From Cynocephalus volans (taxonomy: Eukaryota; Chordata; Mammalia; Dermoptera; Cynocephalidae), in the NCBI RefSeq assembly GCF_027409185.1, contig NC_084462.1:86600179-86664178 (forward strand): DNA of 64,000 bases. Reading direction: 5' to 3'. The notes beneath the pieces are model-generated. The model saw only the letters and a program-made list of their open reading frames with translations. It made no database searches and was not told where the DNA came from. Made by a program: the position numbers and the translations under genes. Numbering within the stretch: position 1 is the first letter of the stretch; every line of letters starts with the position of its first letter. Below are positions 44,641 through 56,519 of this stretch, piece after piece.

Positions 44641-45109
44641 ATTATATTGGGACTTTTCTCAACTTTTTTTTTATTACTTATTGGGAATCAAGAAATTAAA
44701 TTTAGAGAATACATGATATTTTCTTTTACTCTTTCTCCTTTACTTTTCTCTAACTTCTCCTTTCCATATTTCCTTCTTTCACAAGTGTCAGTAATTCATA
44801 ATTATTAATTTTTCAGCATATACTGAGTCCCAGGGAGACACTCAACACTTGATATGTGTCCTATTTGATTCTCACAATATTATGATTAGTTGCTATTATT
44901 GTCCTTGTTCTTATTGAGAAAACTGAGACTTTGAGAGGTTGAATAATGTGCCCGGAGACACATAGTTGGTAGTGGCCAGTTCTTGAACCAGGGTCATCTG
45001 ACTTCCAAGATGTCAGTCTCAGCCTGGACAACTGCACCCACCTGGCTCTCCCCTGAAAGCTCCTCCACAGCCAGTAGCAAGATGACATACTGAAAAGCAA
45101 AGTAAGAAC

Positions 45110-45352
45110 ACTTGTGCTGGACCCCTGACCCTGCCTGCTCTATTGTCATCTCCAACATTTTTTAGTTGTATGACTTTTGAAAAGTTACATAACTTCCCTG
45201 AACTTCTTTTATCTCATTGAGGAAAAAAACCAACCTATTAATAATAGGACTTACAACATGAGGTTGTTTTCAGAGTTGAATGATGTAGTGCATTTAAAGT
45301 ACGTAGCCCAGAGCTGGGCACATAACAAGTACTAAATAAATGTTACCTAAAG
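45110..45352 (+). repeat. MIR SINE
   Basis: 'ttagttgtatgacttttgaa' to 'cagagctgggcacataacaa' and 'taaataaatgtta' is a nearly complete MIR in plus orientation. Confidence 0.75.
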
Positions 45353-46245
45353 CAGTTGTTATTCTCACCACTCATCAGCTTTGAGCAAGTGATTCCCATC
45401 TCTGAATATCATGTGCCTTGTCTATAAAATGAGGCTCTAATACTACTCCCCTGATTCCCTTTGATAGAGCTTTGGGACACTGTATAACGTAAGGTGTACC
45501 CTGGTGACTGTGCATTCTGGTTTTGTCCTTGTTGAGTGATAAATTTTAAAAACACCCAAATTTCCCTTTCTCTGACAATCCTCTGAATCTCATTTCTCCT
45601 TTTCTTTCAGTGACTGCATTTGGTCTGGTAGCCTGTTACACCTTACCTACTTGTTTATCTTAGCATGGTAGTACAGAGACCTTTTCTTTTTTGTCAGTGC
45701 TAGTTTCCCATAGAAAAAGATGAATTGTGGAAATAAACCACACAAAAATTAAATAAAAACAAAAAATTCAGGATGCTTTTAGAGAGAGAGATACATAATG
45801 TTCAGTTCACCAGAGATTAAAAAGTTCTAATGGATAAGTTCGATAGTGCGCAGTTCTGTACAGTAGTCAGATAGGCAAGGAGTGTGGAGAAGTGGAGGCT
45901 TTGGGGTTCTGAGTGGAGGGGGTTGGTCTGAAGTCAGCTGCTCTTATTCCACCCCGAGGTTCACCTGGGCTTGGGCAGCAGAGCAGATTGGTACTTGTCT
46001 GCATTTCCCTTTGAAATGTTCACCTGGCAACAAGTGTCTTCACAGGACCAGGAAACCACTTCTTGATGTATCTTCAAAGCTTGTATTGGAATTAACTGTT
46101 AATCTATGAAAGAATAACTGAGGCTTTAATAGCTTACTTTGGAAGAGTAGGGTGTCATCTCTTTAGTCGTCCTGATCAGATTTTTGTATTTTGAGAGGGT
46201 AAAGTCTGCTTTATTTCAGCATATCTAATTTACATTTATTTTTAA

Positions 46246-46530
<285 letters not shown>

Positions 46531-47394
46531 TAGCCAACTCCTGGGAGTAAAAAGGGGTTCCCATACCAGGAGCACAGACAGACATATACACACTTCACCG
46601 AAGTTCAGTGAGATAAATAGAGCTAGGAGTGGCCCAGAGGAGGGTCCGATACCTGAGAGGAGGAGCCCTCTCACTGGATGTTGAAGAAAGAGCAAAAGCT
46701 TTCAGGGCAAACTGTCTCTGCAGGTGGAGACGGCTGGAGAGTTCCTAATGCTGCTATTTTGGAAGTCAGAATTGTCATTTAATAGCTGGTTTTTAGATCT
46801 ATTTTATCTTTGGTGTTCTTGAATTTTACTGTGATGCCTATTTTGTATTTCTTTTCATTTGTTGTGATTGGAGTTGGTTGGACTTTCTGAACTTGTAGAT
46901 TGGTGCCTTGCCTTAGTTTTGAACATTTCTCAGCCATCAGTTCTTCAGATATTACTTCTGTGCCATAATCTTTCCTTTTTTTCTGAAATTCTGATTAGGT
47001 TCATGCTATTCTTTCTCACTCTTCCATGACTCTTAAACTGTCTTTCATATTTTCTATGTCTTTGTCTCTCTGCATTCCAGGATATTTCTTTTTATCCTTC
47101 TAGTTCATTTCTTCTTTCTTTAGCAAAGTCTAATACGTTGTTAATCTCTTTCACTGAGTTTTTACTTAAACTTTTATCTCTAGGCATTTGACTTAGTTTA
47201 TTTTTCAAATGGCCATTTTACAAGTTAGTTTTAGTTTTTTTTCAAATCAGTAATTTTTTAAAACTCCTGCTGCTTACTTATATTTACAGTTTCTCCTTTT
47301 ATGTGTTTAAATATTTTAAACATTAATATATTATCATTTATATCTGAAAATTTCAATTTCTCAAATCTTTACATGTCTGATTTTCTTTCCTGTC

Positions 47395-47690
47395 TTATTC
47401 CATTCAGTCTGCTATAACAAAGTACCATAGACCAGGTGGCTTATAAACAACAGAAATTTATTTCTCACAGTTCTGGAGGCTGGGAAGTCCCATATCAAGG
47501 CATCAGCAGATCTGGTGTCTGGTGAGGGCCTGTTTCCTCTTCATAGATGGCACGTGGTGGAAGGGCCAGGGGGGGTCTCTTGGGCAACTTTTATAAAGGC
47601 ACTAATCCCAAAAGGCGGAGCCTGCCAAAAGGCCCTCTTTCAACGTATGAATTTTGGGACACAAATATTCAGACCATAGTACTGCCTATT
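47395..47690 (-). mobile_element. MaLR-like LTR fragment, reverse
   Basis: 'cattcagtctgctataacaa', 'ttctcacagttctggaggct' and 'aggcactaatcccaaaaggc' follow the reverse-strand MLT/MaLR LTR order. Confidence 0.65.
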
Positions 47691-49487
47691 ATTTCTGCTG
47701 GTTGTATCTCATGGTGCCTTGTTTCTATACGCATTATGTGATTAAATGATTGATTTACTGAGCGCATCTCAATGGGAACTTTTGAGGCCAAGTTTGATGG
47801 ATTCCTCCAAAGATGTTTATATTTGCCGTTGCCAGGTGCCTTGGGCATCAGCCACCTAGGATCACTTTAAACTATATTCTCAGAATAAGGTTCTTTGAAT
47901 TCCCTGGGAAGTATGAGTAGTGGTTTGAATTCTCCTGAAAACTTTTTATTTTTTATTTAACACCTTGCCAATTAGTTCTAATGTTTGATCTTGAAAATTA
48001 TGCTCGCAGTTATTTAGAAGAGAGACTGACAAATTATACTCCACTGACCTGATCTGACCTGCTGCCTGTTTTTTTGCTTTATATAAAGCTTCATCAGAAC
48101 CCACCCACACTTATTCATTTAAGTATTGTCTATGGCTGTTTTCCTGCTGCAGTGGCAGAGTTGAGTAGTAGCAGAGTTGAGTACTTGCAACAAAAACCAT
48201 ATGGCTCCCAAAATCTAAGATACTTTTTATGTGGCCGTTTGCTTTAAAAAGTTTGCCAACTCTTGCCTCAGAGAAATGGGGCTGGGCTTATTTCTAGTTC
48301 ACTTTTACATTGAAGATGTAGTCCTTTGGGATATGCTATTAATCTGCTCAACTTGGCCTTTGTCTTCTGTCTCATCTTCTGCACCCTGCAAGGCATGAAA
48401 ACCAAAGTTCATGTTCATGTTGTTTGGTAAATGTCTTTGAGGAGGAAGCCTGCTTCAGTGCTCCACTTATCTCTCTGGGTTCTTGCCTTCACTTAATTTT
48501 TGGCCTCTGATTATATCATATTTTCTTGTAACACATTGATTTGTGATTTTTTAGGCATCATTGTTATTTTCAGTGGGAGGGTTGTTCAAAGTATTGTTCT
48601 GCCATATTGCAGAAAATGGATGTTGTCTTCCTGTTATCCTTGATTTTAAAGTATTTTCATCATTTTGGGCTTCCATGAGCTCTTTTCTCATGTGAAGCAG
48701 AATTCTGTTCTCAAGTTACTGTTAATCACAGCATTTAATATTTCACAATCATTCTTGTAAGTGGCATGCTATGGGAGATAATTAGAGAAAAATCGTTACA
48801 TTATTTTGCAACATATTTGTTTTAAATTTGATCTAGTAACATCTTAATGATGCATTTACAATGTGTTGAGCTGTTGGCAAACGGGAGTCCTCATCTAAGC
48901 AGATGATGTTTATTTCTTGGCAAGCAGAAACTGAATGAAAATTGAGAGTGCCATGGGACTTCTGCTTATTCCTAGTATTCTCAGAAATAAGGTTTTTGTA
49001 AAAATGTGTGATTCATCACATAGCGTTCGTTTAGGCTGGGCAGTTGCAAACCTGTATCTGCCTGGCTTTAAAATCCTCTTGGGAATGGCCTCCTGGCTGT
49101 CTGCTGTAGGAACTACCCTCTACCTTCCCCACCCAAATACTCCCTCTCAGGTCTTCCCATTCTTTTCCCTTTCCTTCCCTGACAACAAAGATTTTACTTT
49201 TGCCTGGACCTGTCAACCCCTGCCACTGGCTCTTCATATTGCCCCAGTTCCAGTTGGGGCCATGAGTTACCGTGGAAGAGAGAAAGAAAGGGAGCATTCC
49301 TGCTCTAGGTCCTTCTCTGTATTTTGCATACTAAACCCCACCCAAAAAGTAGGAGTCTAGATATGTCTTTGAGATACAGGGGAGTTTTCAGACCCCAGAT
49401 TCTCACTCCAGAGATCCACCATTATTACCAGAGCGTGCCTTGATATGGGGGCAAGGGTGAGTATAGATTAGAGTGAATTGGATTATT

Positions 49488-49637
49488 ATTATTATTTTTT
49501 TTTTTTGTCATTTTTTCGTGACCCGGCACTCAGCCAGTGAGTGCACCGGTCATTCCTATATAGGATCTGAACCCGCGGCGGGAGCGTCGCTGCGCTCCCA
49601 GCGCAGCACTCTACGGAGTGCGCCACGGGCTCGGCCC
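49488..49637 (-). mobile_element. Young tRNA-derived SINE of unusual type
   Basis: In minus orientation it starts 'gggccgagcccgtggcgcac', keeps the 'cctatataggaatgaccgg' linker and ends 'gccgggtcacgaaaaaatga' plus A tail. The perfect 15-bp target duplication 'gtgaattggattatt' is at 49473-49487 and 49638-49652, so it is recent. The anticodon-arm region differs from the other CYN copies and forms a perfect 7-bp hairpin (49580-49599). Confidence 0.9.
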
Positions 49638-50731
49638 GTGAATTGGATTATTGAATCTTGGTGTTATCCTTTCCCATTTGTATGGCTTTGAACAAGTCAT
49701 ATCACTTTTCTGAGTCTGTTTTATCTGATCAGTGGGGTTTATGCTTGCTGTCTTGTAAAGTCATATTATAATAAATAACGATATGAAAGTAGGTAACACA
49801 TGACATGTAGTAGTAGCTGAACAGGAAATGCTACTTTTCCTTCTCCAACAAGGTCGAAGTAATCAAAACAGAGAAAAATATAATGGAGAGCTTATTGTCC
49901 TCCCTCATTTTTGTAAGCAGTAAAAACTTCAGAAAACCTAAATTACTTCAAAGATAGAAAAATGGGTAGGGGGAGAAACTGTGTGGTGGTATTCTGTTCT
50001 CCAGGGGTCTGGGCAAAGGGAAAGATTCAAGTTGAAAAAAACAGATGGAGGCAATGGAAAGGAAAGGTCGAGGCTAATCCTCAATTTTGTTAGACAAAAG
50101 AGATTACCTGCTGAGAAGGATTAGTTAGAATGTGCTGCCCAGTGGCCTGGGTCCTCTCTGTGGCTCTCTTTCCTCTACCAGCTCTCCATCTTGGGACCTT
50201 CGTTACCCCCCTGGGCACCCCTGCCTTATCTTCATAACTTGTGTACCGCCTGTTCCTATACCTACAGGGACCTGCATTTATAACTATATTAGCGAGCTTT
50301 ATTTTAGTCTTAATAAGAATATTTTTGTCATTTGTTGCCTTTATATGTGACAGAAGGATCTGTTCCAGTTATGTTCAGTAAGGCAGCATCCCACAGGCCT
50401 AATTGCACAAAATGAGGTCATCTTCCTGCAGGATTCCATCACTTTTTAAGTCCTGGGAGTCCATGGAATTACATTCCTCTGCTGTGCTTTACTGTGCCTG
50501 CATGTAGCTGCCAGGGAAGTCAGTCCTGGCAGGCTTTCCAAAGCAGAATTCCACAGCTTTTCACCCAGACAATGGATTAGGACTAGTGCTGATTAGACTT
50601 CTTTCGGAGAGTCCTGGCCATCTCCTGGCAGTTGTGGGGCCCTGCCTTTAGGACAGGCTATACCACCTTTTAGAAGTACCATGCCAGATTATGTTTTAGC
50701 CGCTCAAGTTTAATCTCATTAAAGAATTTTA

Positions 50732-50771
50732 TCAGCACCGCACTCTCCCGAGTGAGCCACGGGCCGGCCCC
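50732..50771 (-). mobile_element. SINE 5'-half insertion without poly(A) tail
   Basis: Only the first ~40 bases of a CYN left unit are present (as + strand 'tcagcaccgcactctcccga' to 'ccacgggccggcccc'), between 12-bp duplications 'taaagaatttta' at 50720-50731 and 50772-50783. There is no right unit and no A tail. Confidence 0.8.
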
Positions 50772-50852
50772 TAAAGAATTTTAGATCCAAAGAGATCCAA
50801 CACTCTTTACTTTGGGAATATTGCCAAAAAACAGCACTTGCGTATAAAGGTC

Positions 50853-50967
50853 TGTTTTTTTTTTTTTTTTTTTTTTTTTTTTGGTGTCTGTGCAGTGTGG
50901 GGATCCTAATCCATTGACCTTGGTGTTGTAAGGCTGCACTCCACCAACTGAGCTAACCTGCCAGCTC
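50853..50967 (-). mobile_element. CYN-type SINE monomer with long T tail
   Basis: About 28 T (50855-50882), then 'ggtgtctgtgcagtgtgggg' to 'gagctaacctgccagctcc'. Minus orientation. Confidence 0.85.
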
Positions 50968-51639
50968 CCAAGATAAGATTTTTTAAGTTGGAAATAAAAG
51001 ACAAGTGGTGTGATTGAATGTGCTATTTGCCTTTGCTGATGTGGAGTCGGGAGAGAAGTATCTGGGTTTGTTCCAGGCTGTGGAGAAGAAAGGAGGGGCA
51101 CTTGGCACATTTTGTGGGGAGGATCTGTCTTCCAGAGTTGCTGTTTGGGTAACTTTACTGCTGCCACCTGAGAAGTAAGTTGGGGAGGACTTGTCTAGAT
51201 CCATTACTGTGATGCATAACTTTCCCCTTTGAAATCTCTTGTGGCAGGTTAGGTCTGTGGGAATGCATTTGGGACAATAATACAGGAAACAACTATGGGA
51301 TTCTGTCTTGTCCCTCAGAGGACCAGCCATGGGGCCATCAGAAAAAAAGTGGCCATGCCAGGTCGCATTCTCCACCTAAAAGCATCTTGGGGTCACAGGA
51401 GCAAGATGTCTGGTCTTCCCCACCTTCAACTTTCAGACCATTTGTTCACCCTATTTAATTTTTGTGGTGAGGAGGCCAATTAATGGCCATTCTGGAGTGT
51501 CCCATTCAGTGTAAATTCATTTTAATCAATATTTGATATTATTTAGCTGTTAATTGTGTTTGAAGTCTATCTGTAAAAATTGTTTCTTAGATAACTTCCT
51601 GAATTGTTTCTGTTAGAACATTGTACCTAATGATTTAAT

Positions 51640-52345
51640 TTAATTAATTTCTTTATTGAATCATAATTGATAATACATATATGGAGGTTCAACTTTGATG
51701 TATGTTGATCAAATCAGTATTATTAGCATATATATCATTACAAATCATACTTATTTTTTATACCCCTTATTCAGTCTCTCCTCATCCCCCTCACCCTCCC
51801 CCCTCCCACCTCGGATAACCTTAGATTTCTTCTCTCCTTCTGGAAGAATAAACATTACTGTGTTGATTTGTTGCCTAGACGATCTGTCCAGTGCTGAGAG
51901 AGGTGTGTTCAGGTCCCCCACTATTATCATAGAATAGATTATTTCTATCACTCTGGAATGGGTTTTGTATATCCTCTTCCTTTCTTTGGTCTCCACTGGT
52001 GACCCTCCTTGTGTCAGTGCACTTGAGTGGCTGGCAGGCCATCTGCACGCTGGTTGTGGCATCTAGCCGTCTTTGCAGCCGCCATGACTATGGTGGTGGC
52101 TGTGGTTGGCCACCCACGTGGAAGTGGTATTTTTGGTGTGCTCCTTGCCTGGTTGTGGGAGGAGGGGTTGGTCCCTGGATCCGTGCCTCAGGACCCTGGC
52201 AGGCCCTGTGACAGCAGCTGCATACCTGAATGCATGAAGAGGGCTCAGTCCCCGGCGCCGTACCTCAGGACCCTGGCCGGCCCTCTGGCAGCTGTGGTGT
52301 GCCTGGTTGCAGGAGGAGGGGTCAGTCCCCAGCTCCATTTGGTTT
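51640..52345 (-). mobile_element. Internally deleted L1, antisense
   Basis: From left to right on the + strand: 3' UTR (51,640-51,830, C-rich 'cctcaccctcccccctccca'), a short endonuclease piece (51,870-51,950), then 5' UTR with ~75-bp repeats (for example 'cctcaggaccctggcaggcc' at 52187 and a near copy at 52263). Most of ORF2 and all of ORF1 are missing. Confidence 0.7.
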
Positions 52346-53022
52346 TACATTCTAAGATATTGTTGCAAAACAGTTACCTAATGATTTTAAACAGAAGAAA
52401 CTTGTGTATGGAAGGCCTTTAATTTTTTCAAATATTTTCTTAAAAACCTTTATGATAGGAGTTTTTAGTATATCCAAAACAAGAAACTGTTATGTAAAAA
52501 AAAATTAACAGTCTTTAAAGTACTGAATTTTAGATTATGAAAAGAGGTGAAAGGCTGAAGAAGCAGAGAAAAAAGTTTGCAATTACCTGATCATGGTAAA
52601 AGTATTCCAACAGGACACATGGTTATATAGGCAAAACTTTCCTGGGAGAGCCCTGACCCTTCCTGGTGCAAACCCTTTTCCCAGTTTCCTGCACACCCTT
52701 CTCCATGTACAGTGGTTTCCGTGAGAGAGATTAGCTTGCAGTTGCATACATAGCTCTCTCTCACAGTCCGCTGGGGACTGGGGTTGGGTTTTATGGTTAG
52801 TTTGCAATGAACTCTGCAAAGTTGTCATTTTAGAATGCCTGTAATACCTGTAGGTTTGAAAACTGGCCATGACCTTGACCCCTGGTTTTATTCATGTGGT
52901 GAATGTTCTTATTAAAAACAGTTACTTTATTTTGAGTTTTCATAGGGCCATTCAGTTCAGAGCTACTTTTGATAAATGTTCTCTGTTGACTTTTAGATTT
53001 TTAAAAAATTTTATCTGTTTAG

Positions 53023-53127
<105 letters not shown>

Positions 53128-53246
53128 AGTACAGAATGTGGGAACATTTTATGTATTTTATTGTACAGCTTGTTTTATAAATATGATGTAAACATGAGTT
53201 ATTTTGATTGAAATGAATTGATTTGCTTTTGTGTAATTTTAATTGT

Positions 53247-53252
53247 AATAAA
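53247..53252 (+). promoter_or_regulatory. LEO1: LEO1 poly(A) signal AATAAA
   Basis: A canonical AATAAA lies 120 bases after the stop codon. A T/G-rich stretch ('tctctgtgttct', 53270-53281) follows in the position expected of a downstream element. Cleavage is therefore expected around 53262-53272, giving a short 3' UTR of about 140 nt. No second signal as good is seen close by. Confidence 0.85.
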
Positions 53253-53479
53253 AAAATTTCAAAGCAAGTCTCTGTGTTCTAGAAATCTACTTTTTCCAAA
53301 GTAAGTTGATTTTGTTAACACTTTACACTGTCTTAGGTTTTAGTGAATTTCTGCTCTTCTGTCCTGCACTCCATTTCTCCCATCCCCACAAAGAAGCCTC
53401 CTGGCCAGTGTCAGGACTGGAGTGAGGCCATCTTCTCAGGCGCAGGGTTTAAAGAGGTGCAAGAATAACCTCGGCGATT

Positions 53480-53870
53480 GTATTAGTTTCCTAGGACTGC
53501 CATAACAAAGTACCACAAACTAGGTTTAAAACAATAGAAATTCTCTCACAGTTCTGGAGAAGGCTCTTGGCAAGGCTCTTTCCTTGCCTCTTCCTATCTT
53601 CTGGTGGCTCTGGGCAATCCTTGGCTTGTGGCAGTATGATTCAAATCTCTGCCTGTGTCTTCAGTGGCTTTCTTCTGTTTGTTCTGGGTCTCTGTGTGTC
53701 CCCAGTTCTCTCTTGTTTGATAAGGGCATCACTCATTGGATTTAGGGCCAACCCTACTCCAGTGTGACCTCATTTTATCTAATCACATGTGCAAAAGTTC
53801 TTTGAAAGAACATCACATTCTGGGTAGATGTGAACTTGAGGGGGCCACTATTCAACCCACTACAGTAAAT
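53480..53870 (-). mobile_element. MaLR-like LTR, reverse
   Basis: 'tgtattagtttcctaggact', 'ctctcacagttctggagaag' and a 3' end 'ttcaacccactaca' match the reverse-strand pattern. It lies 230 bases after the LEO1 poly(A) signal. Confidence 0.7.
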
Positions 53871-55800
53871 AATACTGTAATACAATATTTTAAAAAATGA
53901 AATTTAATGTAGAAAAATCCTGAACAAAATGTCAAAATTTTTTTAAAAGATGGGATCTGGCGGGGCTGGGAATAAAGCTATGAGTCAAGTGAGGAGAGTC
54001 AGACAAGGACAGGATTGGATTTTCTTTATTTAGAATTTTGTTTATCATGAATTTTTTTGCATTAATTTTGACTTTTTAAAAAATATTATATTACAATGTT
54101 ATTTATCCTGATTACTGAGATTTTGATGGTTCCTGTATTTATAAGCAAGGTGAGTGTCACATTGTCGCATCCTAGTCCTGGCCCTGCTTTCTCAACAGCA
54201 CAGCAGCTGGGTTGCAGAGGGCACCACCCTGAGGGAGAGCGCCAGGTGAAAGCTGTATTACTTGTTTTTGTATTAGCTTGTGTGACCCCTAGCATTGAAT
54301 ATCACACAGCCTCACTCCCGCCACATTCTGTTCTTTAGAAGTGAGTCACTAATACAAGCCCATATTCAAAGGGAGGGGAATTTGATTTCTCTCAATGGGA
54401 GGAATAGCAAAGAATTTGCAGATATGTTTTAAATCCACCACACGTTTGCCTTCTTTATGGTGCCCTTGTGCATACACTAGTCTTGTCCTCACTAACAGTC
54501 TCTACCTTCTATTCTACTTCCTTCCTGGTGCTGTTAGTACAATCTGGGAGTGGCAATTGTGGGAGGCCTACCCTGGAGCCTGTTTATAGAGAAAGAAAAG
54601 TGACATCCAAAGAGAGGAAGGTCCTGAATCACCATTGTGTCACTTTCCTAATTCAAAATCTTCAGTATCTCACTCTTTCCTGGCTTATCAAATTAGAACT
54701 CCTAGCCTGATTTTTAAGATCCTTAATTCTTCTTTTTCTTTCTTTTTTTTTTTTTTTAACTAGTAGACACTTGGTGTGTCAGTTATTCAGCTCTTGTTTC
54801 TCCTCTCCACCCTTCAGTACCTGGCACTGAGATGTTGGGGCCAGGACTCCGCAAACCATACTTTCCCGGCTGCCCCCTGTTAGGGGGCGCCAGAGCAAGA
54901 CCAGAAGCCTGGATGGCAAAGGCAGAATTGCTCCTTCCTGTTTGTTTATGGAACTTTCTGGGGGCTTCCTGTTGGCTTGCAGTTTCTCTGAGGGGGCCCA
55001 TCAGCACTTCTTTGCTCCAGCAGCTGAATCCAGTTTACAGATTTGCCACCATTTGGAGAGAGAGCCTCATTTCCCCGCCATAAGACATCAGCACTGGACA
55101 GCTTCTCTTCTCAGTCAGGTATGAATTTTAGCTCTTCTGTAAGGTCTTGAATTTTAATAATTTCACCTCCTAACTGTAGAGATAGAAGTTGTTTTCTGCA
55201 TTTGTTACCTCTGTGATCTCTTGTAGTTCCTCTTTTTATACTTTTGGTAACCTAGTCAGCAACTTTAAGCCTAATTACGATTTTTAAAATATTAAATTCT
55301 GTCTGTATAGACAACTGGTGTGTTTTCTGTTTCCTGACTAGAACCTGACTAGATTGTCCTGAATACAAATCCTCAAAAATGGAATTCAGGGGTTGGCTTG
55401 GGTTTGAATGCAAGCTGAACTCCACCAGCGGGACATGGGATGCTGGTGATCCATGGTGTGCAGTGGTCTCATGAATTGGATTTTCTCCTGTACTTGAGGG
55501 CTGACATGGCTGCTGCCCTTGTCTGTTAGGCAGTAATCATGCCTATGAGGACTGTGGTGTGGGATGGAGCACTCTCAGGAAGAAAACGACAAACTTAGAT
55601 CTTTAAACATTCAGCTCAACCACTGAGCTTTCATTACAGCTCTAAAAGAATCTCATCTGTAGCCACAGGGCTGAGGTAGCTGAAAATCAAACACAACATT
55701 TAGGTGTGTGGTCGCAGAATTACAACATCAATTGAATTCACAGCCTCTACAAGTCTCTCATGTAAAAGTTAACGCAGTGTTGGGAAAGAAACTAGGAATG
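53871..55800. other. No gene seen downstream of LEO1
   Basis: Mostly unique sequence with a T run at 54,745-54,759. Frames at 54,783-55,083 on both strands overlap in a GC-richer stretch and have no recognisable domain. Confidence 0.5.
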
Positions 55801-55802
55801 CA

Positions 55803-56238
55803 GATACTATGGACTGAAAGTCTGTGTCCCTCTGAAATTCATATGTTGAAACCCTAACTCTTAATATGGTGGTATTTGGAGGTGCAGTCATTGGGAGGTA
55901 ATTAGGTTTAGACGAGATTATGATGTGAGGGTGGGGCCCTCATGATGGGATTAGTGTTTTTATCAGAAGAGGAAGGAAGACCAGGGCTCATTCTCCCCAC
56001 GCACACAAAAAAAGAGGTCATGTGAGAGAGAAATGTGGGGGGAGAAAAAGTTCATGTGAACACACAGAAAAATGGTGGCAATTTACAAGCCAAGAGAAGA
56101 GGCCTCAGAATGAAACCTACCTTGCTAGCACCTTAATTCTGGACTACCAGACTCTGGAACTGTGAGAAACAAATTTCTATTATTTAAGCCACCCAGTCTG
56201 TGGTAGTTGGTTGTAGTAGCCTGAGTGGACTAAGTTGG
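55803..56238 (+). mobile_element. MaLR/MLT-like LTR
   Basis: 'tactatggactgaaagtctg', 'catatgttgaaaccctaact' and 'gtgagggtggggccctcatg', to 'gaaacaaatttctattattt' and 'ggactaag'. Nearly full length, plus orientation. Confidence 0.75.
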
Positions 56239-56519
56239 GGGATATCTGTTTGTACCTGGATGAGGCTGAAAAGCTCATATTTCCCATTGACTCTGAGCTT
56301 CCCTTGCCTGTGGGAAGCAGCTTGCTTTCCTGTGTCTGAGGAAACTACTTTTTCTTGCTTGAAAACATGGTAATAACATCACTTGGGGCAGTTCCCATTC
56401 TCCTCAAGACTCACCCAACTGAGTACTCTCATGCACCTTTTTACCAGTAGACCCACTGCCAGGATCTCATCGTGCTCCAGCAAAGCAAGCACAAAGTCTG
56501 AAGAAGAAATAGGCTTATA

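Noticed and set aside
54783-55083. Overlapping 74-aa (minus) and 83-aa (plus) frames
   Set aside because: Mutually overlapping, no domain, composition effect.
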